Part shown: in pieces, positions 19,384 through 28,402 of the stretch
How positions within the stretch are numbered: position 1 is the stretch's first letter
How the letters are laid out: the number at the start of each line of letters is the position of its first letter
Assembly: GCA_021323595.1 (NCBI GenBank)
Contig: JAJPKR010000014.1
Coordinates: 62,001-126,000 of the forward strand
Source: Terriglobia bacterium
GTDB taxonomy: Bacteria > Acidobacteriota > Terriglobia > Terriglobales > SCQP01
Length of the DNA stretch: 64,000 bases
Direction of reading: 5' to 3'
Position numbers and translations under genes: made by a program
Notes under the pieces: generated by a model
Told to the model about the DNA's origin: nothing
Seen by the model: the letters and a program-made list of their open reading frames with translations, nothing else
Databases searched by the model: none

Positions 19384-21666
19384 ATGAAGCCAGTTCGGGT
19401 CTTGCCGGTCGCCGCTGTCCTTGCCGTGCTGCTGCTGCTCGCGGGTTGCGCCAGCAAAGCGCAGCGCGAAACCCGCCTGGTCGCGCGCGCCCGGCAATAC
19501 ACCGCCCAGCGTCAATATGACGCCGCGATCATCGAGTATCGCAACGCGCTGCGTCTCGACCCGCAATCGGCGCGCCTGCATTTTGCGCTTGCCCAGAGCT
19601 ATCTTCACAACCGGCAATTCGCCCTCGCCGTGCCCGAGCTGGAGCGCGCGATCGCGATCGAGCCGGACTTTCCCCAGGCGCAACTGGCCTTGGGCGAGCT
19701 GGAGCTGGCGGCAAAGCGGCCGGCCAAGGCGCTGGCGACGGCGCAAGCCGTGCTCGGCAAGCACGCGCAAGACGCGGATGCGCTGCTGCTGAAGGCGAGC
19801 GCCCTGATCGCGACGGGCGAGGTTTCTGCGGCGCAAGAGGCCGCGCGCCAAGCGCTCGCCCTCAGGCCCGGCTCGGCGCCGGCCCATGTCACGCTGGGGT
19901 TGGCCTTGATGGCCGGCCACGATCTGCCCGGCGCGCAAGCCGAATTCCGGCGCGCCACGGTCCTCGATGCTTCCGCCCTCAGCGCCTACCGCGACTTGGC
20001 AACGAGCTACATGATCGAACGCCAGCCGGCGCAGGCGGAACAGGCGCTGCGGGAGGCGGCGCAAGCCAATCCCCAATCCGCTGCCGCGCAGCAAGCGCTG
20101 GCGGAGTTTTATGTGGGCCAACGCGAATGGCCGCAGGCGGAAGCGGCGCTCAAGACCGCGGTGCGACTGGACCATAACTCGCCGCAGTCGCGCGAGAACT
20201 TGGCCTCGTTCTATCTGGCCACCGGCCGCGTGGATCCAGCGCTGGCGATCGACCGGGAATTGGCGCATGAGGCGCCCAACTTCGTGCCCGCCCGTCTGCA
20301 ATGGGTGGAGATCCTGCTGGCGCAGAAGCAGCTCGCGGAAGCCGGCACCGCCGTGGACTCGCTGGTTCGCGACAACCCCGGCAATGCCGCCGCGCTGGTG
20401 CTGCAAGCGCGAGTGCGGCTGGCGCAGAACCGGCCGCAAGACGCGCTGGCGGCGCTGAACGATGCGCAGCGCGCCAATCCTTCGCTCGCCGCGGTGCAGT
20501 ATTGGATGGGCCAGGCGTACTTGGCGAGCGGCCAAGCCGGTCTCGCGCAGCACAGCTTCGAGCAAGCGCTGGCGCTCGACGCCAACGACGACGAGGCGCG
20601 CCTGGCGCTCGGACAATTGGCCTTGACGCAAAACCAGCCCCAGCAGGCGCTCACGAATGCGCAGCTATTGCTCGCCAAGCACGGGCAATCGGTGCCGGCG
20701 CTGCTGCTCGCGGGTTCCGCCTTGCTGCGCCTGAACCGCCCGGCGGAGGCGGAAACGAGCTTCCGGCAAGCTGCGAAGCTGGCGCCCAACGCCCTGGATC
20801 CCGCGCTGCGACTGGGGGCGGCGCTGCTCGTGCAAAAGCGTTATGCGGAGGCGCGAGCCCAATTCCAGCGCGCCGCGAGTTTGGCGCCCACTTCGCTGCA
20901 GCCGTTGGCGGGCTTGATGGCCGTGGCCCAAGCGGAGGGCAAGCCGGACGCCGGGATCGCGCTGGCGCGCGAGCGCGCCGGCAAGGGCGACTCCGCGGAT
21001 TTGGAGTTGCTGCTGGGCGGCGCCTACGAGGATGCCCACCAACTGGCCGCGGCCGAGGACGCCTTCCGCCGCGCCGTGCAACTGGATCCCAAGAGCGTGC
21101 GCGCCCACTTCACCCTGGCCGCGCTCTACCAGCAGCAGCACAACCTCGCCGGGGCGCAGAGCGAACTGGCGCAAGCCGTGGCCCTCGACCCCAAGAATGT
21201 CTCGCTGTGGACGACGTTGGGCATCCTCGACGGGCAACTGAACAAGACGAGCGACGCGGAACAAGCTTATGAAAAGGCGCTGGCGCTCGATCCCAACGCC
21301 GGCATCGCCAGCAACAACCTGGCGTGGATCTACTGCCAGCAGGGGACGCACCTCGACCGCGCGCTCGACTTGGCGCAACGCGCGCGCCGCGCCCTGCCGC
21401 AGATGCCGACCGTGGCCGACACCCTCGGCATGGTGTATGTGAAGATGAAGCTGTTTCCCAGCGCCATTCCGCTTTTCCAAGAAGCGGTCAAGAATCAGCC
21501 GACCGACGGCAGCTACCATTTGCACCTGGCGGTGGCGCTCTTCGGCGCCGGCGAAAAATCCCAGGCCCGAGCGGAACTGCGCGAGGCGCTGCGCCTCGAT
21601 GCGGCGCTGCGCAATCAGCCGGAGGCGCAATCGCTGATGGCCGCGACGGGACAGGCGGGGCGATAA
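19384..21666 (+). CDS. TPR-repeat lipoprotein, PrsT-like (PEP-CTERM/exosortase-associated type)
   Basis: Lipobox LLLLAGC at the N-terminus; about 20 tandem TPR-like units (ALRLDPQSARLHFALAQSYL etc.). Confidence 0.75.
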   Translation: MKPVRVLPVAAVLAVLLLLAGCASKAQRETRLVARARQYTAQRQYDAAIIEYRNALRLDPQSARLHFALAQSYLHNRQFALAVPELERAIAIEPDFPQAQLALGELELAAKRPAKALATAQAVLGKHAQDADALLLKASALIATGEVSAAQEAARQALALRPGSAPAHVTLGLALMAGHDLPGAQAEFRRATVLDASALSAYRDLATSYMIERQPAQAEQALREAAQANPQSAAAQQALAEFYVGQREWPQAEAALKTAVRLDHNSPQSRENLASFYLATGRVDPALAIDRELAHEAPNFVPARLQWVEILLAQKQLAEAGTAVDSLVRDNPGNAAALVLQARVRLAQNRPQDALAALNDAQRANPSLAAVQYWMGQAYLASGQAGLAQHSFEQALALDANDDEARLALGQLALTQNQPQQALTNAQLLLAKHGQSVPALLLAGSALLRLNRPAEAETSFRQAAKLAPNALDPALRLGAALLVQKRYAEARAQFQRAASLAPTSLQPLAGLMAVAQAEGKPDAGIALARERAGKGDSADLELLLGGAYEDAHQLAAAEDAFRRAVQLDPKSVRAHFTLAALYQQQHNLAGAQSELAQAVALDPKNVSLWTTLGILDGQLNKTSDAEQAYEKALALDPNAGIASNNLAWIYCQQGTHLDRALDLAQRARRALPQMPTVADTLGMVYVKMKLFPSAIPLFQEAVKNQPTDGSYHLHLAVALFGAGEKSQARAELREALRLDAALRNQPEAQSLMAATGQAGR

Positions 21667-21822
21667 GCGCCGCCGGGCTGCGTTCTCGGCCGCTCGGGCC
21701 GGATTCGGGCCCTCCAACTCGCGCCAGCGCGAGGAGTTGCCGGGCCATTTCGAAGCGGGGCGAGGGCGGCAACGGCAGGCGGCCACGCGGGGGAGCGGGC
21801 GTCTCCTGTCCGGGTGTTCAGA

Positions 21823-21890
21823 GTTGAGACGCTTTTCTCAGCCTTGAGACTGGCTGGGGGCGCGCCCGCTAGGCATTAATTGCGATTAAT
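21823..21890. promoter_or_regulatory. Intergenic element: TTGAGAC repeated 20 bp apart with TCTCA between, then ATTAAT-TGCG-ATTAAT
   Basis: gttgagacgcttttctcagccttgagac at 21823-21850; attaat at 21875-21880 and 21885-21890; upstream of the 21942 gene. Confidence 0.35.
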
Positions 21891-21941
21891 ACGCTAACAT
21901 ACTGCTGGTCAGCCACTTAGCTCTTGCGGTGGGAGAGGCGA

Positions 21942-22412
21942 ATGGCAGCAGAGCTGCACTTTGGGACGGGCATGAGGCTCCGTCGCATCATGCTTCTCCT
22001 AGCCGTGGCTGCGATGCCATTGTGCGCCGGGGCGCAGAGCCGGACGGCGCGCGTGGCGTGCACGGTTCCGGCGGCGGCGGAGCTTACCGCCTCGGGCCAA
22101 GGCGCCGCCGGGAACGTCGTCGTGGCCGCCCCGGGAGCCACGACCACTCTGACTTTCAGTTATCGCGCCAGCAAGATCGCGGGCCGGGTGGCGATTACCG
22201 TGCGCGCCTTGCCGGCCGGCGCGCGCGACGCCGCTCCGGTCGAGCTGCATGTGGCCGGCAGCAACGCGCCCATCGTCGTCGCCCCCGGCGGCGGCGCGGT
22301 GGTGGTGTGGAGCGCGGGCGCCGGCGCCCATGGATGGCGCCGCATGCTGGAAGTGCAATACGCCACCGCAGCGCAGCCCGTGCGGCTGGTCTATTCCATC
22401 GCGGCTAGCTAG
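21942..22412 (+). CDS. Small secreted protein A, paralogous to the 24113-24658 product
   Basis: Signal peptide MRLRRIMLLLAVAAMPLCAGA; shares TVPxAxELT and FSYRASKxxGxVxxTVxA with the second protein. Confidence 0.6.
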   Translation: MAAELHFGTGMRLRRIMLLLAVAAMPLCAGAQSRTARVACTVPAAAELTASGQGAAGNVVVAAPGATTTLTFSYRASKIAGRVAITVRALPAGARDAAPVELHVAGSNAPIVVAPGGGAVVVWSAGAGAHGWRRMLEVQYATAAQPVRLVYSIAAS

Positions 22413-23835
22413 CCCGCGGCGGCGGCTCGCGCAGCAAGCGATAGAGGGTAGCGCGGCTGATGCCGAGCACCTGCGCCGCGCGGACCTTATTGCCGTGGAG
22501 GCTGTGCACGACGGCGCGCGCGTGACGCCGCTCGAGCTCGGCCAAAGTTTCGAAGTCCGCAGCGCCGGGCGCAGCACCGGGCGCGGCCGCCCCCGCCTTG
22601 CGCGCCGCCGCCGCGCCGCGCACTTCGCTGGGCAAATCGCGGGGCTCGATCCAGTTGCCTTCGGCCGACAAGCAGGCCCGCGCCATGACGTGATCGAGCT
22701 CGCGCACATTACCCGGCCAATCGTAGCGCTGCAGCGCCGCCAGCGCGCGCCGGGACACGCCGCGAACGGCTTTGCCGTATTGCGCGGCATAAAGGCGCGC
22801 GAAATGGCCGGCGAGCAAAGCCAGATCTTCCCCGCGCCGCGCGAGCGGGGGCACCGCGATCTCGAACGCCGCCAGGCGAAAATACAGGTCCTCGCGAAAG
22901 CGCCCCGCCGCGACTTCCTGCTTGAGCTCGCGGTTGGTCGCCGCCACCACGCGCACGTCCACGGTGCGCGGCGCGACCGCGCCCACGCGCGTCACTTGCT
23001 GCGACTGGATGACCCGCAGCAGCTTGCCTTGCATGGCCAGAGGCATTTCGCCGATCTCATCGAGAAACAGCGTGCCTTGGTGCGCCGCCTCGAAGAGCCC
23101 GATCTTATCGGCGGCGGCGCCGGTGAGGGCGCCTTTGACATAGCCGAAGACTTCGCTCTCGAACAGGCTTTCCACGATCGCGGCGCAATTGCAGATCACC
23201 AGCGATCCGGCAGCGGCGGGAGAGAGGCGATGCAGCGCGCGCGCCACCATCTCCTTGCCGCTGCCGGTCGGGCCGGTGATGAGCGCGGTGCGGTAGTGCG
23301 GCGCCAGCCGGCGCACGTTGCGCATCAGCTCGAGCATGGGCGCGCTCGCGCCGATCATGCCCTCGCTCGCGAATTCCTCCCGTTCTTCCCGCGTCAGCTC
23401 GGCTTCGGGATGCCGCCGCGCGTAATCGCGCAGCCGCTCCTCCACGCATTGCCGCAGCCGCTCGATCGAGAACGGCTTCTCCAAGTAATCCGACGCGCCC
23501 TTCTTGATCGCCTCCACCGCTGAGGCGGTGGAATAGAATCCGGTCAGCAGCACGATCTCCGCCTCCGGGTCGCTGGCATTCATCCGCGCCAGCAAGTCCA
23601 TGCCATCCAGATCCGGCAGGCGCAAATCGAGCAGCACGATGCGCGGCCGCGCCGCGCAAAACAACTCCCATCCCGCCGCGCCGGTGGCCGCGCTCCGCAC
23701 CTCGACCGCAAGGTCTTCCAAACTGGAGCGCAGCAGATCGAGCACGTCGGCGTCGTCGTCGATCGCTAACACTACGGGCTTAGTCAGACCCTGCCCCTTA
23801 GTACAGGCTCGCTTGGCCACGGCGATATTCCTCAT
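22405..23835 (-). CDS. Sigma54-dependent response regulator (receiver, AAA+, Fis-type HTH)
   Basis: [87 protein letters not shown]; loop reads GALTGA instead of GAFTGA. Confidence 0.93.
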   Translation of the reverse strand: MRNIAVAKRACTKGQGLTKPVVLAIDDDADVLDLLRSSLEDLAVEVRSAATGAAGWELFCAARPRIVLLDLRLPDLDGMDLLARMNASDPEAEIVLLTGFYSTASAVEAIKKGASDYLEKPFSIERLRQCVEERLRDYARRHPEAELTREEREEFASEGMIGASAPMLELMRNVRRLAPHYRTALITGPTGSGKEMVARALHRLSPAAAGSLVICNCAAIVESLFESEVFGYVKGALTGAAADKIGLFEAAHQGTLFLDEIGEMPLAMQGKLLRVIQSQQVTRVGAVAPRTVDVRVVAATNRELKQEVAAGRFREDLYFRLAAFEIAVPPLARRGEDLALLAGHFARLYAAQYGKAVRGVSRRALAALQRYDWPGNVRELDHVMARACLSAEGNWIEPRDLPSEVRGAAAARKAGAAAPGAAPGAADFETLAELERRHARAVVHSLHGNKVRAAQVLGISRATLYRLLREPPPRAS

Positions 23836-23981
23836 AGATGACTTTCAATGGTTCATCGGCTGGAGGCAATGAAATCCCGCAGGAGGACAGCATCAGACTG
23901 GTAATCGGACGCGGTACGTCCGTCCAGTGTCACTTTCCGGCCGCCCCGGAGAAGCTCCCGAAGCGGCGCAAGACTCGCATC

Positions 23982-24005
23982 TCTAAGAAACGACTAATCT
24001 AAGAA
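23982..24005. repeat. Direct repeat TCTAAGAA (23982-23989 and 23998-24005), 16-bp spacing
   Basis: Two exact copies 24 bp upstream of the putative sigma54 promoter. Confidence 0.35.
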
Positions 24006-24028
24006 TTCCCTCAGTCTCCCGGCTCGTT

Positions 24029-24043
24029 TGGCGCGGCAGTTGC
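24029..24043 (+). promoter_or_regulatory. Putative sigma54 promoter TGGCGC-GGCAG-TTGC
   Basis: Near-consensus TGGCRCN5TTGCA with exact spacing, 70 nt upstream of the ATG at 24113. Confidence 0.65.
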
Positions 24044-24112
24044 ATCTTTAGCCAGCGAAACCGGCCGATGGGGCCAGATCGAAACGGGCTCAGGGCCGCG
24101 GAAACCGAGGAG

Positions 24113-24658
24113 ATGAACACCATGATGCGCAAGATCACGTTTCGCACCCTTCTTCTGGCCTTGCTGGCGGGCGGGCTGTCGCTGCTGCCCGCCGCCGCCC
24201 AGTCCACCTCCGGCGTCGTAACCCTGACGGTGAACGTGCCGAGCGCGGGCGAGCTGACCATTACCTCCGGCTCGGCGGTCACGCTGACGCAGACCGGCGA
24301 CACCTTCACGCAGCCTTGGGTGTCGAGCACCCCGACGCAAGTGCAGTTCTCGTATCGCGCGAGCAAGTCATCGGGAAAGGTCACGCTGACCGTGCAGGCG
24401 ACCAACTTCACCGGCACCGACAACAACGTGCCGCCGCTGTCGAATCTCTCGATTCAGGCGACCGCCGGCAGCATCAGCTCCGGCACCCTGACCACCACGG
24501 CGATCCCGATGTCCACGACGCCCACGACGCTGTTTGCCAACGGGGCCGGCTCGCACGCCTTGCTGCAAACCTTCAGCGTGGCGTACACGCTGGCGGCGGG
24601 CGACTACGCGGCTGACAACTACAGCAGCAGCGTGACTTACACGCTGGCTTGGCTGTAA
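24113..24658 (+). CDS. Small secreted beta-rich protein B (candidate surface subunit)
   Basis: RBS-like gaggag, signal peptide MMRKITFRTLLLALLAGGLSLLPAAAQ, T/S/V-rich beta-type body, FSYRASKSSGKVTLTVQA shared with protein A. Confidence 0.7.
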   Translation: MNTMMRKITFRTLLLALLAGGLSLLPAAAQSTSGVVTLTVNVPSAGELTITSGSAVTLTQTGDTFTQPWVSSTPTQVQFSYRASKSSGKVTLTVQATNFTGTDNNVPPLSNLSIQATAGSISSGTLTTTAIPMSTTPTTLFANGAGSHALLQTFSVAYTLAAGDYAADNYSSSVTYTLAWL

Positions 24659-24759
24659 ACCTCCTGGCATCCGCGCAGTCAACACCGGCGGGTGGCGCGG
24701 CCCTCGCGCCGCCCGCTTCTGGCCGCCGACGTGCGAGACAACGGTTGGAAGCTGCCGCC

Positions 24760-25632
24760 ATGACACGCCATCTGCACCTTCGTTCAGTTCTTCGCGAGTG
24801 CGCCGCCTGGGCCTGCCTGGCCTCGCTCGGCCTGCTCTGGCCGGCGAGCGCGCGCGCGCAAACCGGCGGTCTCAAGCTCGCCATCTCGCCGCTGCGGGTC
24901 GAGTTCAACCTGCAACCCGGCGCTTCCTATACCGACGCCGCGCATGTCGCCAACGATGGCACAATGCCGGTGCGGCTGCTGGCCACCGTCAATGATTGGA
25001 CGATCACCGCGGCGGGCTCGCCCGAGTTTTTGCCTCCGGGAGCGCCGGCACCGGATCCCTTCGCCTGCGCCGCCTGGATTCGGCTCTCGCCCGACAGCTT
25101 CGAACTCGCGCCCGGCGCCATGCAGCGGGTACGCTTCACGGTGCAAGTGCCCCCGGGCACGCCCGCCATGGGCTGCCGCGCGGCGCTCTTGTTCACCTCG
25201 GCGCCGCCGCTGGTCCGGCCGGTGGGCAAGCAAGTGCTGACGCGAGCGCGACTCGCCTCGATCCTTTACATTCGCGTGGGCCATCCCGAAGTGGCCGGCG
25301 GCGCCGCCGACGTCTCGCTCACACCGGCCGGCAGCGGCGCCTGGGCGATGTCGCTCGTGGTGCGCAATCAAGGCCGCACGTATTTCCGCGCCAATGGCCA
25401 ACTGACGCTGCTCGATGCCGCCGGCCAGGTGCTGGCGCAAGCGCCGCTCGACAGCCAAATCGTGCTGCCCGGCACGGCGCGAAGGTTCACGTTTCCGGTG
25501 ACGGCATCGCTGGCGCCCGGCACCTACCGCCTGCGTGCGACCGTGGATGTCGGCGAGCCGGCGCTGTCGCGCATCGAGAAGTCCGTCGTCATCGGCGCCG
25601 CGCCCGCCGCCAGCCTCGCGGGCAAGCCGTGA
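24760..25632 (+). CDS. Periplasmic PapD-like / Ig-fold chaperone-type protein
   Basis: Signal peptide; LAISPLRVEFNLQPGASYTDAAHVANDGTMPVRLLATVNDW...WIRLSPDSFELAPGAMQRVRFTVQVPPGTPAMGCRAALLFTS matches a pilus-chaperone-like Ig fold; second Ig-like domain LVVRNQGRTYFRANGQLTLLD. Confidence 0.6.
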   Translation: MTRHLHLRSVLRECAAWACLASLGLLWPASARAQTGGLKLAISPLRVEFNLQPGASYTDAAHVANDGTMPVRLLATVNDWTITAAGSPEFLPPGAPAPDPFACAAWIRLSPDSFELAPGAMQRVRFTVQVPPGTPAMGCRAALLFTSAPPLVRPVGKQVLTRARLASILYIRVGHPEVAGGAADVSLTPAGSGAWAMSLVVRNQGRTYFRANGQLTLLDAAGQVLAQAPLDSQIVLPGTARRFTFPVTASLAPGTYRLRATVDVGEPALSRIEKSVVIGAAPAASLAGKP

Positions 25633-28376
25633 AGCCGCGCGGGCACAGCACGCCTGGCCCGCGCCTACTCTTCGCGGCCGCGCTTGTGCTCGCCGCCGCC
25701 TGCGCGGTTCGGGCGCAAACACCCGGGCCTCCCGGCGGGATCCTCGTCGGCGCGGAAGCGCTGGACGAATCCGGCACACAGCTCTACCTGCCGGCCGGCT
25801 TCGGCCCGCGGCAATATGGCTGGCTCGTCGACTACGAGCAAGCCACCGCCCGCGACGGCACGTTCTCGCTGTCGCTCGATTCGGCGACCGACGGCAACGT
25901 GTGGCGCAGCGGCAACAATCTCGCCGCCTGGCGCAACGCGCCGCTGCTCGGCGGCCAGGCGAACTTCTTCGGCGGCACGGTCCTGGCGCCGTCCGATCTC
26001 CTGGACACTCATTTCGCCAATCTGTTCAGCCCGCAGCTGATGCTCTCGGGCGGAGAATTCACCTGGCAGCGGCAGAGCGGGTGGCAGTTGGCGCTGTTCG
26101 CGGGCCGCAACCTGATTTCGCAGGGACCGTACATTCCCTTTTTCACCTCCGCGCCCGATCTGCTGTGGGGCGCTTCGTTGCGGCCGCCGCAATGGCATCG
26201 CTGGCAGTTCGAGGCCCGCTATCTGCGCACGCGCGCAGCGGCGACGAGCGGCCCGCTGCTGAACGGCGCGCTGGGCGCGGTGCCCGCGAGCTCGCAAGAG
26301 CTTTATCTCAACGGAAACTGGCGCTGGGACAAGGATTCGCAATGGCTGAACGAGATCGCGGTTTCGCGAGCCGCGGCCAAGCCGGACGGAACCGGCGGAT
26401 CGTTCATCTCCTTCGCCAGCGGCCCGGTGCTGGAGCGGCCGCGCTACGACGTGCAGGCTTACGCCTTGCGGCAAGGCGCCGATTACTTCCCGGTCAGCAA
26501 CGAAGTGCTGGGCGATCGCGAGGGCGGCTATGTGGCGGCCGATCTTCGTCCCTGGCGCCGGTGGAGCTTCTCGGGCAATGCGGCCGACTTGCGCGACAAC
26601 GTGCAGAACAACGCTGCGACGCCGACGCTCGACGCTCTCAGCACGAGCGCGGCGGCAACGTTCAGTCCCGGCGAGGGCTACAGCCTGACCGGCAGCGTCA
26701 ATCAGACGGCATTGAGCTCGCCCGCCAATGGCGCGCCGGGCGCGGGAGGCGCGGCCCGCCTGTGGGCCACGCAGGTGCAAGCCGCGCGCGTCTATGGCCC
26801 GAATCAAACGCAATTGCGCTGGCAAGATTGGGTGACCCACGCCGCCGCGGGCCTGGGCGCCACTTCGGCCATCCAAACCGAGGAGGTGCAGCAGCAGCGC
26901 AATTTCGGCGGGAATTTCCTGTCCGCCGCCTTCGGCTTGCAGCAAGGCAACAACAGCGGCAGCCCGCACGCGCTCTCCCTGCACATGAACTTGGCCGCGG
27001 ACCTCAACTGGGGGCAGCGGGTTTCGCTGTTCGCCAGCGGGCAGATCGGCCGCGATCTTCGCGATCAATCGGCGCTCTCGCTCACTTCCATTCGCACGTG
27101 GGTGGCCGCGGTGCAGGTGCACCTGCCGGCGCAGTTCGAGCTTTCCGGGCAATTCGTGCGCAACGCCGTCGTCTCGCAGCTCAACGCACAGCGCCTGCTT
27201 CTAGCGGGCTTGGCTTCCGGGCCGGTCGCGCTGCTGCCCGGCACCTCGCAGCAAGTCGTCTTCGTGCGGCTGACCAAGAGCTTCCGCTGGGGCGCACGCG
27301 TGCCGATGTGGGGCAGCGCCGGGGGGACCTTCAGCTCCTCGCTCGCGCCGAGCTACGGCTCGGTCGAGGGCGTCGTTTTCGACGACCGCGCGCACACGGG
27401 CGAGCGCGCGCCCGGGGACGAGGGGCTGGCGGGCGTCGTCGTGCGCTTGAACGGCGCCGTCGCCACCTCGGACACGCACGGGCGCTTTCAATTCAACGGC
27501 GTCCGCACCGGCCATTACACACTGGAGATCGACGTGGACCACTTGCCGGTGCGCTACACGCCCCCGCCCGAGACCGAGATTCCCATCGAGGTGCGCGCCA
27601 GCGGCACGCCCGCCGTGCAAATCCCATTGCAGTTAGCCGGCTCGATTCGCGGCCAGGTGCGCAGCGAGGGCGCGAGCGACCTCGCGGGCATCGCCCTGCG
27701 CTTGACGCCGGGCCATGAACTGGCCTTCACCGACAGCAGCGGCGCCTTTCACTTCGACAACGTTCCGCCCGGGCGCTATGCCGTGCAAGTGCTCAAGGAT
27801 TCCTTGCCGCCCGGCGTGGCAATCGAGGGGCGGGGGCAAGCGCCGGTGGCGGTGGCGAGCGGAGCTGTAGCGGCGAGCCCGACGCTGCGCCTCCATTCGA
27901 CCGCCCAGCCCCGTCCGGTGCAAGTGATCGAGGCGCCCGCCGAGCAAATCGTCGTGCCGCTCGTCGCACCGCCGCCGGCGCAGGCCACAGCGCAAGCCGG
28001 GAAGGCGACGACCCGTCCTGCCAAACTCAAGCCCGTGCCCAGCCGCTGCCGGCCGAGCGGGCGCTTGCGCCGGGGGCGACATTCCTTGCGCCGGCACCGG
28101 GCGCGCTCCAAAGCGCGCCGAGCCCGTCCGCGCGCGAGGCACGCGACTGCCCATCGCGATTCCGCCGGGCGAAGCCGGCGCCGGGCGCGCGCGGCGCTGC
28201 GCCGGAGGCCGAGGCGGCGCCTGCGCGCGGCGACGCGCCGCAAGCGCTTCACGGTTCGCCGCAGGCCGGCGGCTTCCCGCCGCGCGCGGGCGGCGGGCGG
28301 CGCAGCCAACGGGCCGGGCGCCCGCCATCGCGCGACCGTCCTAAAGCGCATCGATTGCCTTGAGTTGCAGCGCTAG
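25629..28376 (+). CDS. Outer-membrane beta-barrel-like protein with C-terminal SdrD-B/carboxypeptidase-regulatory-like domains; possible non-canonical usher
   Basis: GTG start overlapping the chaperone stop (GTGA); signal peptide; long amphipathic beta-type region; then GSVEGVVFDDRAHTGERAPGDEGLAGVVVRLNG..SDTHGRFQFNGVRTGHYTLEID and GSIRGQVRSEGASDLAGIALRL..TDSSGAFHFDNVPPGRYAVQV. Arg-rich tail after about 28040 is doubtful. Confidence 0.55.
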   Translation: MKPRGHSTPGPRLLFAAALVLAAACAVRAQTPGPPGGILVGAEALDESGTQLYLPAGFGPRQYGWLVDYEQATARDGTFSLSLDSATDGNVWRSGNNLAAWRNAPLLGGQANFFGGTVLAPSDLLDTHFANLFSPQLMLSGGEFTWQRQSGWQLALFAGRNLISQGPYIPFFTSAPDLLWGASLRPPQWHRWQFEARYLRTRAAATSGPLLNGALGAVPASSQELYLNGNWRWDKDSQWLNEIAVSRAAAKPDGTGGSFISFASGPVLERPRYDVQAYALRQGADYFPVSNEVLGDREGGYVAADLRPWRRWSFSGNAADLRDNVQNNAATPTLDALSTSAAATFSPGEGYSLTGSVNQTALSSPANGAPGAGGAARLWATQVQAARVYGPNQTQLRWQDWVTHAAAGLGATSAIQTEEVQQQRNFGGNFLSAAFGLQQGNNSGSPHALSLHMNLAADLNWGQRVSLFASGQIGRDLRDQSALSLTSIRTWVAAVQVHLPAQFELSGQFVRNAVVSQLNAQRLLLAGLASGPVALLPGTSQQVVFVRLTKSFRWGARVPMWGSAGGTFSSSLAPSYGSVEGVVFDDRAHTGERAPGDEGLAGVVVRLNGAVATSDTHGRFQFNGVRTGHYTLEIDVDHLPVRYTPPPETEIPIEVRASGTPAVQIPLQLAGSIRGQVRSEGASDLAGIALRLTPGHELAFTDSSGAFHFDNVPPGRYAVQVLKDSLPPGVAIEGRGQAPVAVASGAVAASPTLRLHSTAQPRPVQVIEAPAEQIVVPLVAPPPAQATAQAGKATTRPAKLKPVPSRCRPSGRLRRGRHSLRRHRARSKARRARPRARHATAHRDSAGRSRRRARAALRRRPRRRLRAATRRKRFTVRRRPAASRRARAAGGAANGPGARHRATVLKRIDCLELQR

Positions 28377-28402
28377 CCGGAATTACGCAAGCGATCGCCG
28401 TT

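Noticed and set aside
19273-20631. N-terminal half of the 775-aa ORF 18304..20631 as a fusion to the epimerase
   Set aside because: It is antisense to the TPR lipoprotein and crosses the intergenic region; the epimerase starts cleanly at 19272.
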